DNA of 64,000 bases, taken from Paralichthys olivaceus (taxonomy: Eukaryota > Chordata > Actinopteri > Pleuronectiformes > Paralichthyidae). The stretch's first letter is position 1, and each line of letters starts with the position of its first letter. The stretch spans positions 14,259,501 through 14,323,500 of the forward strand of contig NC_091110.1 in NCBI RefSeq assembly GCF_024713975.1, written 5' to 3'. The notes below the pieces were generated by a model. That model did no database searches, was not told the DNA's origin, and saw only the letters and a list, made by a program, of their open reading frames with translations. Positions 32,692 to 44,400 of the stretch are shown here, piece after piece. Position numbers and translations under genes: made by a program.

Positions 32692-32811
32692 GTCACGGCT
32701 GCTGAAAGAAGAGAGGTTTTCTCACCCAAATATTATTTTTTCGTTTGCTTTAAAAGATCTTCCAAGACTGATGTTTTTTTAGTGGCTTTAAATTGATCTT
32801 TTACAAATGTT

Positions 32812-32817
32812 ATTAAA
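32812..32817 (+). terminator. pus1: pus1 polyadenylation signal (ATTAAA)
   Basis: ATTAAA lies about 120 nt after the pus1 stop codon, in A+T-rich sequence. It is the commonest variant of the AATAAA signal and gives a plausible short 3' UTR. Confidence 0.6.
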
Positions 32818-32819
32818 CA

Positions 32820-33882
32820 TATAAAAACCTGATTATTAGACATTCTGTTTTTTATTCTGGTGATTGTTCTTCAATGATAATGTCACTGTCAAACAATGTG
32901 AATGCCTGTATAATTTGTTTGATGATGAGCTCATCAACAGGAGGGGCTTTGTCAGTCAGTAAATGAAAGAGTTTCTGCTGCCCCAGTACTTTTAACATTT
33001 TACCAATGACCAAGTATAGGTTTGGATTTTAAAAAGCCTTTATCAGTGTGAGCTGTCATTTGTCATTTTGTGATATCTAGTGTTGAAATTGCATGTTGCA
33101 GCTGAACACCCCTCACCTCACCCTCCCTTTCCAAACATGAAAAAGAACCTATGGCAGCTTCAGTTGTCATAAAAACTCAAAAGATGTTTAGTTTGTTCAG
33201 TCTGGACTAATGTAAAAACATGGCGGCCTCCGTAGAGAGGGTCCCCTCGATGTAAATATAAAGTATTTGAATATAAAGGACCTTTTCTAGGGTAAAGAAA
33301 ACTACTGTTCATACAATTTAGATAAAACAAACTAGTGAAAACATCATGAGGATTATTCTACATTAAATTTCTGCCAATAGATCCCTTTCACCTAAATCTT
33401 ACACACTGGACCTTTAATCCAATGAATAATCAAGCAAGTATTTTTTCATGGCCATTTTCTTTTTAGTTGTGTTGCCAGCTCAGCTTCAATTAAAAATTGT
33501 ATGTGTCATTTGGATGAATGATGAAAAATAGAGTCAAATAAAAAAAAAAGTCGGAGGTTGTGACATGAGCTGAACCTTCGCCCTCCGGCCACTAGGAGGC
33601 GATACAACAAACGGTTTGCGCTAATGTCGCATTCACAACCTTACAAAGTATAGTAAATTAGTGCTCCCATCGTTCGTCGAAATAAGTGTAAATGCAAAGG
33701 GAGCGTGACCAACTAAAAACATCTAACATCTATGAAAACATGCTGAAAATGTTTTAAACTAAGAGTTTGAATTGAAAACACAACACGTATAAATTGCGTG
33801 CCCGTAACTGTGTCCACGTTGTAATGAGTGGGTTGTTTCCTATTCTTGAGCTGTGTCGTGAACGCAACATCAGCGAGTAAAC
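32820..33882. other. Spacer between pus1 and noc4l
   Basis: Roughly 1 kb with no coding signal. It contains the CTCF-like motif at 33587-33602 and, in its last 200 bp, the presumed noc4l promoter, which has neither a TATA box nor a strong CpG island. Confidence 0.5.
33587..33602 (+). promoter_or_regulatory. CTCF-like motif upstream of noc4l
   Basis: The plus strand reads GGCCACTAGGAGGCGA, matching the CCAC-TAG-RGGGCG form of the CTCF core with one change. It lies between the pus1 polyadenylation signal and the noc4l start codon. Confidence 0.45.
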
Positions 33883-36800
33883 ATGGCGCCGGCCAAAAAG
33901 CGCAACGTGAGTTCTGTAAAAACAACAGAACAACGTGTAAAATCTGCGAAAATCAACCTGGACAGTCAAGTCGAGCGGATACTGGAGAGCAAGAAACATG
34001 CGAACGATGTTTTCGACCTTCTGGAGTTTCTTCAGGTGAGAACATTCATCTGTTGGAGTAACACAGCTGAAAACACGCTGGGTAACGTCACAGCAGCTTT
34101 TAGCTCCGGAGGTAACTGTGGATTCTTCTGTGTTTGCAGTCAGAGAAAGAGAAGGATGTCATCGGTGCTGTCGGCTCCTGCAGTAAACTGTTCTGCACCT
34201 TGTTGGAGAGGAGAGATCTGTTCATGGGGAAACTGCCCGGAGAGGAGGAGGCGTTGAGTGGTGAGTCTGAGCTGGATATTCTTTATAATAAACCCCAAAC
34301 ACAAGATACGCGAGAGGAACAGCACTGCACCCACAGCTCATGAGTCTGCTGGGATACCACATGCAACTGTAGCTGAAGATATGAGTTCATGACAAGAGAA
34401 GACCTGACTCCTCTGGGTTTGACCTGCCTGGACTTTCTAACATTTCTATACAAACCAATACAGTAAAAGGTTTATACTGACCTGCCTGCTGCTGTAACAC
34501 CTGAACGTCCCTGGCGTGTGGATCAATTCAGTTTTATCTTATCTTTAATTCTCACTAAAGTTTCATATCACACACCCGCTTTTCATTTTTCCATCTTTTC
34601 CAGGAGGTTATAGTCCCGAGCAGAAGTACCGCATCTTCATGAGACACCGATACAACAGCTGTGTGGAGATCCTGCTCGATCATCTCAGCCACGAAGCTCA
34701 CAGCGTCAAGGTGAGATGACTGATAACAGAAGGAAGACGCCCAGAATAACAAACCTCCCAGAATAACAAACCTCCCCTCACATGAAGTGGAAGCAATGTT
34801 GCATTTAATAATGTGGTTGAACATCACACAATAAAACTGTTATTTTAGGAGACTGCTCTGTGCTGCCTGATGAAGTTCGCTGCAGGAGAAGGACAATATC
34901 CTCTGGACGACTTGGACTGGAGTGAACATTACAGCTTCCCGAGAGAACTCATCCAGGTCAGACAATTTGTCAAACACCCCCCCCCCCCTCAGTACTAGAA
35001 GTCATGAAAAAAAAATCTAATATCTTGATAATGCTTTTAGCCAAAACAAGAGATAAGGCGTTTTTTTTGAAAATGCTTCTGACATTTCTGTCTTCTTTCA
35101 TGTTCAGACAGTGGTAGACAGACTGCTGTCCAAAACTGCAGACAACTCCCTGCTGATCTCCAGGTTCCAGGAATTCCTTGAGATGGAGGACGTACGTTAT
35201 TACGCCATGAGCTCCATTCGTGACTGTGTGGGGAAAGTCATGGACAGAAACAAAGGGGTAGGAGAACTCTTCTTGCTTGTTTATTGTCATGACATCGAAA
35301 ATGCTGAGTTAATCTCGATTGTCTTGTTCCTCTCAGGCTGTGATGCCAGTTTTCCAGAACAACGCGTTCACCCTTATGTCCAACATCAGCATTCCGAGCC
35401 AGGAGTCTGAGCTCACCAACTTTATGGTCAAACAGGAAGGTAAGGACTGTGTTAAAGTTGCCATAAGTAACAGCAACTGTTTTCACTTTGTGTTAATGTT
35501 GGTGTCGTTAATAAAAAGTTGTTATAGTGACACAATTATTGTTATTCATTATTACCTGGTTTCAGCTAAGCACGAGGACTGGAAAGCTGCTAAACTCAAT
35601 GTAAGTGCATTTTAAAAATCTGACCTTAACGTTTCTGTTTGTGATGATAATGTCACTGAATAAGATTTTAAACAACTCGTTACAGGAGCACAAGCGTGTG
35701 TTTGAGAGGATGTGGCTCGGCTTTCTCAAGTACAAGGTACATATCTAAACCACACCGTTCTTATCATTTTGTTCTGTGTACAAACTGATGACGCTGTTTG
35801 TTAATTTCTCATTTCTGTCTTTTAGTTGCCGAGCAGCATGTATAAACAGATTTTGGTGATTCTCCATGACTCCATCTTGCCCCACATGAGTAAACCCACG
35901 CTGATGATTGACTTCTTGACTGCTGCCTATGACGTTGGTAAGTTGTGCATGTGGATTAATAATGACTACTACTTTCACACCAGGTCTACAGGATGTAATA
36001 TTTGATCATGATATAATGAAATGTTTTTATATCTTCATTGAAGGTGGAGCCATCAGCCTGTTGGCTCTCAATGGCCTTTTTATCCTCATACATCAACACA
36101 ACCTGTGAGTATTTTGCCAAATTAACTACAATAATACATAGAAGAAAATCTGACAGTTAGATTTTAGCATCACATAAATACTAAATGTTGTGTCGTCGTA
36201 TCTTTTTTCAGGGATTATCCTGATTTCTACAAGAAATTGTATAATCTGCTTGAGCCCTCTATTTTCCATGTGAAGTACAGAGCACGTTTTTTCTACCTAG
36301 TCAACCTCTTCCTTAGCTCCAGGTAAGATCACTCACTCACGGATTTTTGTCTTATTTCAGTCTATCTTGTTAAAGCTGTTTGCAGTTACTCAGTAACTGG
36401 ATGTGTTCTTGTGATCCAAACTGACTGTTTTAAATATTATCATTATTATTTTTGAGGGCAGTTTAAAAATTCAACAAGCACCTGTACAGTATTAACTTAT
36501 ATGAGTGTGTGTACTTGCCCGCAGTCACTTACCAGTGTATCTAGTGGCAGCCTTTGCCAAACGCCTGGCCCGCTTGTCTCTCACTGCACCACCTGCAGCC
36601 CTTCTCATCGTGCTGCCCTTCATCTACAACCTGATCCGTCGCCACCCGTCTTGCAGAGTCCTGATTCACAAGCCCAACACAGAGAATGGTGAGTGTCAGC
36701 CTCTCACTTTGTGGTTGGGATCTGTCTAAAACAACATATTTAATTGTATTTGTTCAAATCTCACTTTAATATACTGTTCAATATTTTCTATGAGCCACAA

Positions 36801-37419
36801 AGCATTTTTGGATATATGTGCATTTCTATTCATAATGACAGAAATGCTGGAGGACCCATATCTAATGGACGAAGAGGACCCTACTCAGTGCTGTGCCTTA
36901 GAGAGCAGCTTGTGGGAAATTAAGGTGTGCATGTAATGCTCAAGGATTCACACATTAATCATACATGACACTTACCTCAACTGGCTTGTGATTAGCCACA
37001 GTTTTTCTCATGTTAATGGAAAATGCATATGAAGAAATTTAATTTTTTTTAAGTCGTGGTCCAGTTTAACGAAAGTTTTCATTCTTCTTCTCTGCTTCTC
37101 CACAGACCTTGCAGAAGCATTACCATCCTGACGTGGCCAAAACTGCCATGTTGATCAACACACCCCTCTCAGGAAAAGAGGATGACATCAGCGAGGTGCT
37201 GGAGCTGACAACGTTTGAGGTGATGTAAAACCTGTAGTTGAACTGTTAAACTCATGTCATCTGAGGAGCACGAATAATATCTTGTTTTCTTATCCGCAGC
37301 TGATGGAGAGAGACCTGAAGCAGAAACAGACCAAGACTGTCCCACTGGAGTTTGAAACTGCCTCGCAGTTACTACAAGGAGGAGGAGATGTGTTAGGGCA
37401 GCACTTCTGTCTGAATTAA
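33883..37419 (+). CDS. noc4l: Nucleolar complex protein 4 homologue, complete, 15 exons
   Basis: NOC4 works with NOP14 in nucleolar maturation and export of the 40S ribosomal subunit. Exons: 33883-34035, 34140-34260, 34604-34710, 34849-34956, 35108-35257, 35337-35439, 35566-35600, 35686-35736, 35826-35937, 36044-36104, 36212-36322, 36525-36688, 36842-36924, 37106-37219, 37300-37419. All phases agree; 530 residues (human about 516). The N-terminus is basic (MAPAKKRNVSS). The CBF/Mak21-type domain starts near residue 277, with KPTLMIDFLTAAYDVGGAIS, LLALNGLFILIHQHNLDYP, FYKKLYNLLEPSIFHVKYR, RARFFYLVNLFLSSSHLPV and PAALLIVLPFIYNLIRRHP, typical of NOC4. The acidic DEEDPTQCCALESSLWE segment and C-terminus GQHFCLN follow. 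Introns are short. In human, NOC4L shares a promoter region with DDX51; no DDX51 is present here. Confidence 0.95.
34740..34773 (+). repeat. 17-bp tandem duplication in noc4l intron 3
   Basis: The unit CCCAGAATAACAAACCT occurs twice in perfect head-to-tail order. A nearby poly-C run (34977-34988) lies in intron 4. Both look like replication slippage and do not touch splice sites. Confidence 0.85.
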
Positions 37420-37606
37420 GGAGTTTATATTTACAGTGCAGTGTCACAGTTTTACACTAAACTGTAAATCTGGACACACTCCCCCTCAGAAATCATCACG
37501 TAAATGCCCTTTTGAGAACAACGACCAGTGAGAAGACCAACTGAAATGTGTCTGATCTGGAGAATTTCTCCATGTCAATCTCCTAAATGTTTGACTGTTG
37601 TACACG

Positions 37607-37612
37607 AATAAA
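37607..37612 (+). terminator. noc4l: noc4l polyadenylation signal (AATAAA)
   Basis: A perfect AATAAA lies about 190 nt downstream of the noc4l stop codon, giving a short 3' UTR. Confidence 0.75.
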
Positions 37613-37629
37613 AACCTTTTCCAAAGCTC

Positions 37630-38340
37630 ATTGTCACATTAGATAAATTGCGTAGTCCATAATAAGCAGATTGGAACCTATTCAATGCTGTGGCTTTACA
37701 GTGTTTCTTAATGGTTTATTGTTTTGTGACACATTCATGACACATTCAGTCTCAATGCTCAGTGGCCTGTTAAGCTAAAAAGAATCTCAGCTGAACTCAA
37801 ATACTGACACATTCGATGAGATTAAGGGAGAGTTGGATTTGTGTTTATCAGTTTACCGGAAATATGACTTCAAATGAAAGAGTCACTTCAGTGTGTGCAA
37901 TCTTTTGCCAACATGGTATTCTTATAAGGCAAGATTGTGTAATGATGGCGTGTTGTGGAATACTATGGAAGTAATAGCATAAACGTTCCAGCACTTTTCC
38001 AAACACAGCTGCGAAGTGCTTTTCATGGTCTGAACAGGATTTGAAAAACTCAAGCATGAGGTAAAAAAAATCGGAGAGCAAAATAATACAGTAATAAAAC
38101 ATTTAAATACCATAAAGTATTATAAAAGGTTGTAGTATGTAGGTATGGTTTAAAAGGTAGCCACAATATAATTAAATACAGAGATAAAGATTCAACACAG
38201 CCACGGATTTAGAGGGTATTTATATAAAATTGTGAAAGCTAATCTGATTTGAAGTAAACATATTGTGTTTGTATGAAATAATAAAAGATAATCTGATTTG
38301 AAGTAAATACATAATGTATTTAAAATCATTATAGCTCCTC
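37630..38340. other. Spacer downstream of noc4l
   Basis: A+T-rich, no exon recognised. Two copies of a TAATCTGATTTGAAGTAAA block, about 60 bp apart (near 38239 and 38289), form a small local direct repeat. Confidence 0.5.
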
Positions 38341-38349
38341 CCACCAACA

Positions 38350-38480
38350 TATAAATAAGGAAGTCAGTTTGCACATGCGCAGTTCTCAGAGTCGCTAATT
38401 GGAAACACCTGAGCAGCTTCCGGTGTGGCGCCACTTTAAGTTTTCTTTCGTCACTAAACAAGGTGACGTGGTTTAATATG
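38350..38480 (+). promoter_or_regulatory. Candidate promoter of the downstream coiled-coil gene
   Basis: TATAAATA (38350-38357), an NRF1-like GCACATGCGCAG (38371-38382), an ETS-like CTTCCGG (38417-38423) and several CpG steps occur in 75 bp, with CpG-richer DNA to about 38600. The next plus-strand coding exon begins 3 kb downstream, so this may feed a non-coding first exon. No transcript evidence is available. Confidence 0.4.
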
Positions 38481-40213
38481 ACTCACTACGGACGTGAGTT
38501 TATCTGAATGGATGTTAGGAGTCATGGAGAATGTCATCACCGTCAAGAGGCCACTTCTGTCCTCACGTGATCTCAGGTCTGAGTCTCACGCGCTCTTTTC
38601 TTTCCCCTCATGTGCAGTTCACATTTCATCCTCTTGTTAAATGACCATATGGCCGCACAGCAGGCGGCCCCGTGAGAGCAGGAGGAAATAAATCTGAATC
38701 ACCGCTGACTTGTGTTTTGTAAAAGAGCAAAGTCATAGCAGGGAGAAGCTGTCCAGTTCTGTGCAGCCTGGAGAGGAGCAACACACATGTGAAGCCAGAG
38801 AGTCTGCAGCTGCACACAGCCTGTGTTCTGCAGTGAAGCTGTTTGTGACACTCTGAGTTTCAGTGCATTTTCTTTTTTCATATTTTTGTAGGTTTATTTT
38901 TAGGATTACAGACGGAGACGTGGCTCCAGACTCTGCCAAAACTGGAAGGTGAGGATGCTGCGGAACAGTGATGAAGAGAGGAACTGACAGACATCACTTC
39001 CATGGGTAATAATCTTTTTAATTCTTTCATCTTTCCACTGACTTTTATGTGTTGCACTTTATCAGGTGCGACCATCACATCTTTAGACATACCCCTCCAT
39101 CCAAAAGAATGAACCCAGAGGAAGACCACAGACAGTATGGTTAACCCTTTGGGAAGCTAGATAGAACTAGAAGTGGAGGAAGATGTGAAATGTCTCTTGA
39201 GAGGACCTTTACTTTTTTGGAGGCAAATGGAGAAAAGCCAACAATGGTTTTGCAAAATGATCCAACGTCAGATATTTGTCCAGAAGAGTAGCTCGACATG
39301 AATACCAATGGTATGAGGCTACTGTGCCTTGGAGATTATAATACTTTTTGCAGGGACAACTCATATTTGGTGACGGCAATTCAACTATTAAGTCTTGTGT
39401 TCACGCTATGGGCTGTCACTCAGATGTTTTGTTGCTTGGAGAGATTTCCTGCGCTTCAGCTCTTCTCCTCACGCTCATTCTGCTTCTCTTTGCGTTTGAA
39501 ACGTCTTTTTCTCCGATTTTTCCAAACGTGAAATTGGTACGTCCTGCTCTTGAATAAAGATCGGAGGAAAAACCCATATTACTTCTGCTGAACTTCATTT
39601 CTCCACCCTGCAAGATGTCCCTCACAACATGCATGAAACAATTTACGCCAAATGGAGTTTGGCGCAGGGATCCAAAACCACTCACATCTGTCATTGGGTT
39701 TATCATTTAGTGCAAGGTCCTTTATTTTTTTTTCTAGAGGAACATTAAAATAATGATGCCATTAGTGGACTCCACTTGTTCCTGTGCCATGTAAAATGAT
39801 ATCGCTCTTTAATTAGCTATGACTAATTAGAGCTCAAGTGCAAACAGTGCAACAATGCAGAGACGTTTGCTCAGACTCAAGCTGAGTCGACTACGCAGGG
39901 GTCAAAGCATTAATCTGCTGATGTGTTCTTCAGAGGCAGATGATAAACCAAACCAAAGCAGCCATATTGTGAAGTTAATCTCAGTAATGGATTGATAGAT
40001 TAATTAATAGGTAAATGGCAAATGAGAGAACCCATTCAGGCCCGGATAATGACGTAGGCACGTCTCTCTCCTCTCAAATCTGTGAGCGAGGCAGAGAGAG
40101 GGAGCTCTGGCAGCTCCGCAGGTTCACAGGGGTCTTGGCAGGACGGGACATTTCTGCATAAATCTACAGGACTCCCCGAGTTTTGTTGTTGTGTCTGTCT
40201 TCCTCCTCCACAG

Positions 40214-40243
40214 TCCCCTGCGAGGAAATAGAAGCTGTCCAAG
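40214..40243 (+). other. Candidate 30-nt non-coding exon
   Basis: A CU-rich tract and CAG (40211-40213) precede 30 nt that end at AAG|GTGAGT. Of the possible frames, the one in phase with the next exon contains TAG, so it could only be 5' UTR. Good splice-site form is the sole evidence. Confidence 0.25.
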
Positions 40244-41444
40244 GTGAGTCAGCACTGAGAAGCTGTTTGAGCATTTGGCTGAGGCTCAAAGAGAGGAAGG
40301 AGACGAAAGATGGTAAATTTCACATTTTCATTCTGCTACTGACGAGGCAAAAGCAAATGACTCCTATTCCTTTTTTCCATTAATTATTGATATTTTGTTG
40401 CTGATAGTCTCCAAATATCAGCTCACTTTAAGCTTGATTATCTACAAATTCATATAATTTTTAAATATGACCTTCTTCTGTTTCATACGAAAACAATTGC
40501 GTGAGTATAAAAGAGAGCACACATCACTGGAATCAGCAGCGGTGGAGTCAGATGAGTCAAATCTCCTGAAGTGCAAGCAGCATTAACCTTCTTAACCTTA
40601 TGTGTGTTACTTGTGAATTGTAGTTACTGTGAATATGGGTATCCCTGTGTGTGTGTGTGTTTGCACAAAGCGGGCCAGCATAGATGGGGGGGGATTTGAG
40701 GTCTGATAAAAGCTGATGTTTTTTCCCTGCTTCCCTCCCCGTCATTATTTTGTTGTAACACAGTAATCCTCTCTTATGTAACTGAGTGGAGCTCACTCAC
40801 TCTCTCTGTGATCACACGCATACACACATGACCACAGACATGAACTCATCTTCCCAGTCTGCACCTGCCAATACATGAAGGTGAAGCGATGCAGGGGGCG
40901 ACAGTGCTGCATTGGAAAAGTGATTTTACTTTGTTAGATGTGGCAGATTGTGTTATAATAATGAAGCAACAAGCATCTATGAGACTTAATGACAGAAGGT
41001 AAGAGTAAGTATTAAAGTGCTGTGAACAACAATATTCCATTTATTCTTTCTCTCAGTTATTGTCACGTCAGTTGTTTTGTAATTGCGGTTCCATTTTTCT
41101 GTTACAATGAATTGGGAAGGTTGGTAATAATGGAATGAGATTAAATGTTATTCACATTTTAATGAAAACAAATCTTTAATTGTAATTTGATCACATGACA
41201 ACTGAAAGTAGTGACACACAACTTGGTGGAAGGATGCAAAACAGTTCAGGGAAGAATTGACTACATTTTGTTGTGTAATGAAATATGTATTAATTCTACG
41301 TTCAGTTTGTTTTGATTTTGTTTTTACGTATGTCCACAGTTAATTAAGTGCACAGTTTGTGTGTGGAGGTGTGAGGAGAGTGTGAAGTTTGCAGTGTGGC
41401 CTCAGTGTGTGTAATGTCTGGTTGTGTGGGTTTTGCAGGTGATA

Positions 41445-44400
41445 ATGCGGGATCACACGTCTGGTGCTAATGTGGAGGAGCTGCTGAGACAGTCTCAGAT
41501 GGAGCTGCAGTGGATCCAGAGACAGCTGGCCATGATCGCTGCCAGAAACATACACCATCATCACCTGCACAGCAAGGCCAAGGTACTGTGGTACCACACA
41601 CTGCAGGCCTGTGTTACTACTACTGCTACTACAGCTAAGTCTAGTGAGCTTGTACAATGAAGCGTAGCATTGAATCAGGCTGAACGTAAGCTCTGTATTG
41701 GCTGCATCAGTGATTCATAAGCTCAAATACATGGTTGATAACGATTAGATAAACTAAGGCAGGACTTTAATAGTAAATACTACGTCATATTGCATTTTTA
41801 ACATGCATTATAATCTGTGTCCTCAGTTACATTTAGAATATGAACCACTCATTTATTATCATGTCTACTGTTTATGGGTTTATGTTCCTACAATCCTGAA
41901 ACTGAAACATAAACAAAGTCTCCTGTTGCTGTAAGGAGGATTCAAACTTATGAATTGTACTCAGAAAAAAGTAACATCTGCTTGGTCTAATCTGATTTTC
42001 ATTACACATCATTGTGACGTAACATGAGAACTCTTTTTTTGAGATGTGAGCTGTTTTGCACAGTTTGTGTCTCCATTATTTTAATTACATCACAGAACTC
42101 GAGTCATGCTATGCCCCTGTATTGTGTGCATTTTTGATTAAATGACTCAATCCTGTATGAATCGTAAAAATAAGAGCTTCATAAATTCTAGCATTACTAG
42201 AAAGAACAAAAAAGTTTCTATGGCACAGATGAGAATGATCTTATGTTGATTGCTGGAAAAGTCTCTTTTCTGTATTTGTTTTGTGGTTGCGCACACACAC
42301 AGAAAAAACAGTTGATTTAAGAGTTTTCCAAACCATGTCATGACGATGTAACAAAATGATGTCATGTGCTGTCGAGAATCACAAGTCTTATTGGTGAATG
42401 TTGTTTAATCTCATTCCAGCTGTGCACCGGGGTTAAGTTTTGTGTCTAAACACAAATCCATTGTTTTCAATCATCGGTTTCCTTACCTGACCCTAACAGA
42501 TGTTCACGTGCCTGCTGTTTTTAGCTCTTCCTGTGATGCCAGGTTTTTGGAAGCGTTGATGGAAAAACATTGTTTCCTGATTTAGTTTGGTTGTCCCAAA
42601 CTAATCATTGAACTCAACTTGGTCAATGATAAATTATGAGCGTAAATAAGTTGTGCATCTATGCATATTTCACTTAAGCTATAAAAGAATTGATGGCCCA
42701 TATTTAACAATGAAATATGTATTAAATTCATGTTTATTTTTTTATTACACACCAATTTTGTGTGTTGCTTACTAAATGAAATATAAAAATGAAATATCAA
42801 AACCAGGTGTCTTCACAATCAACCGACACCATTCCTTCACAAGCCTTTTGCAAATATGACCAGAAGAGGACAGCATCCTTCAATTCCACCACGTTGAGAA
42901 CGAGAGTAGGCCGTGATGTGGCTCAAAGCTAACGGCTTGTTTAAATAGTTAAATGACTCTTTGCCTTCAGCTATTTGCATATTTAAAGGGGTCACTGCAT
43001 ATTTCTGCCCAATCCAGTTTCCATCTGCTCCTGAACCGCGGTCTCACAGGGCTTCATATCATGCCTGGAAACCAATTCACTGTGAGAGTAATGCATCTAC
43101 CGTAAGGATGGGAACAGACAGTGAGCGAGCGTTGCTAGGGAACAGAGTGGAACGGAGCGTACGTTCTGCTTTCCTCTCCTCGCTCTCCCCACACTTAGTG
43201 TCTCTCTCTTTCTGTCCTCTCCTCCGTCCCAGTGTTTAACAGAGAGCGGCGACTGACGGAACGCACTGAGCGACGGCTGCTGATGTAACCTCACTAAAAC
43301 TACCGCACTGATTTAATTTGAGTCCCCTGATCTGGGATTTAGAGAAGGTGGAGAGAGCAAAGGGACGCTTGTACGCGAAGCCTGTCCAGGAACACGATGG
43401 CGTGGATTTGATTTCATGCCAGAGGAAAGTTAAATTACAAATCGTGATACGAGGGAGAAGCAAACGACTGAAATTTAGTGAGAGATAAAGGAGATTTATA
43501 TCTACAAGTGTAAGATGGAGAGATGTATTGATCCATGCTTCTGTCAGCAAAACAGAAAATCATTATCTCTGTCGGAGTAAGACACAGGGACGTTGAAACG
43601 TGCCCTGCTCTGCTTTGGGAATCTATCCAGAGAGAAATCTTTCATCTTATCTATGATGTAATGATTTGCACATCATCACTCAACAGACTCTCACAGCCCG
43701 TTTAAATGAAAGCCATCACGTGTGCTTGTGTTTCTTCCTGGATGTGTGACGTTTCTGGCCAGTTGAGAGGCCGTGCACAAGCCCCATGCGTATGAGCGAG
43801 ACAGAAATAAGGGAGGGGGTGTATTTAAAGCACGACTGGAGGAATGACAGAGGGCGTTAACACATTCAAGGATGGAACCGGGGGAAGTGTGTGAGAGTCA
43901 CATGAAGCCTCTGTTGCTGTTTCTGCTCTCACTGTGAGGGTGAGACCTCCAGTCTGCTACAGCTGCGACCAGGCAAGCTGCTAAAGCTGCAGAGTGGAAA
44001 CGCTGATTGCGACAGCACACACAGGCATGCATACACCGGCGTCCACGTGCACGCACACACACAACGGACGTGTTGCCTCCGCCTTCAATGCCAGCTTGTG
44101 ATGTGACGTGAAGGGAGGAGAGTCATTTTGGGACAAAGGGGGTGCTGCCTTTTAAGGTATGGACATCCTTATTATTTGTATCAGGGAAACGTTGTCCCAC
44201 ACCCTCTTTTTTTTTTTTTATATAGATTTATATCGCTGATTTTTTTATGAATCTCAACAGACACCAATGATACATTTGATGCTACTGCAGCTGCTGTGGT
44301 TCTCTATATGCTGCATCTTGGGAAACGTGAAATAACATGTATTCACTGTTAGGAGCAGTGGCTGGTGAGTGAAAGTGATTTTATTTCCCTCCTGAGTAGT

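Noticed and set aside
38525..38948. ATG at 38525 opening MENVITVKRPLLSSRD with a possible phase-2 join to an exon at 38904-38948
   Set aside because: The donor (CAG|GTCTGA) is weak and the frame cannot continue into the 41445 exon without a stop. It was left as probable non-coding leader.
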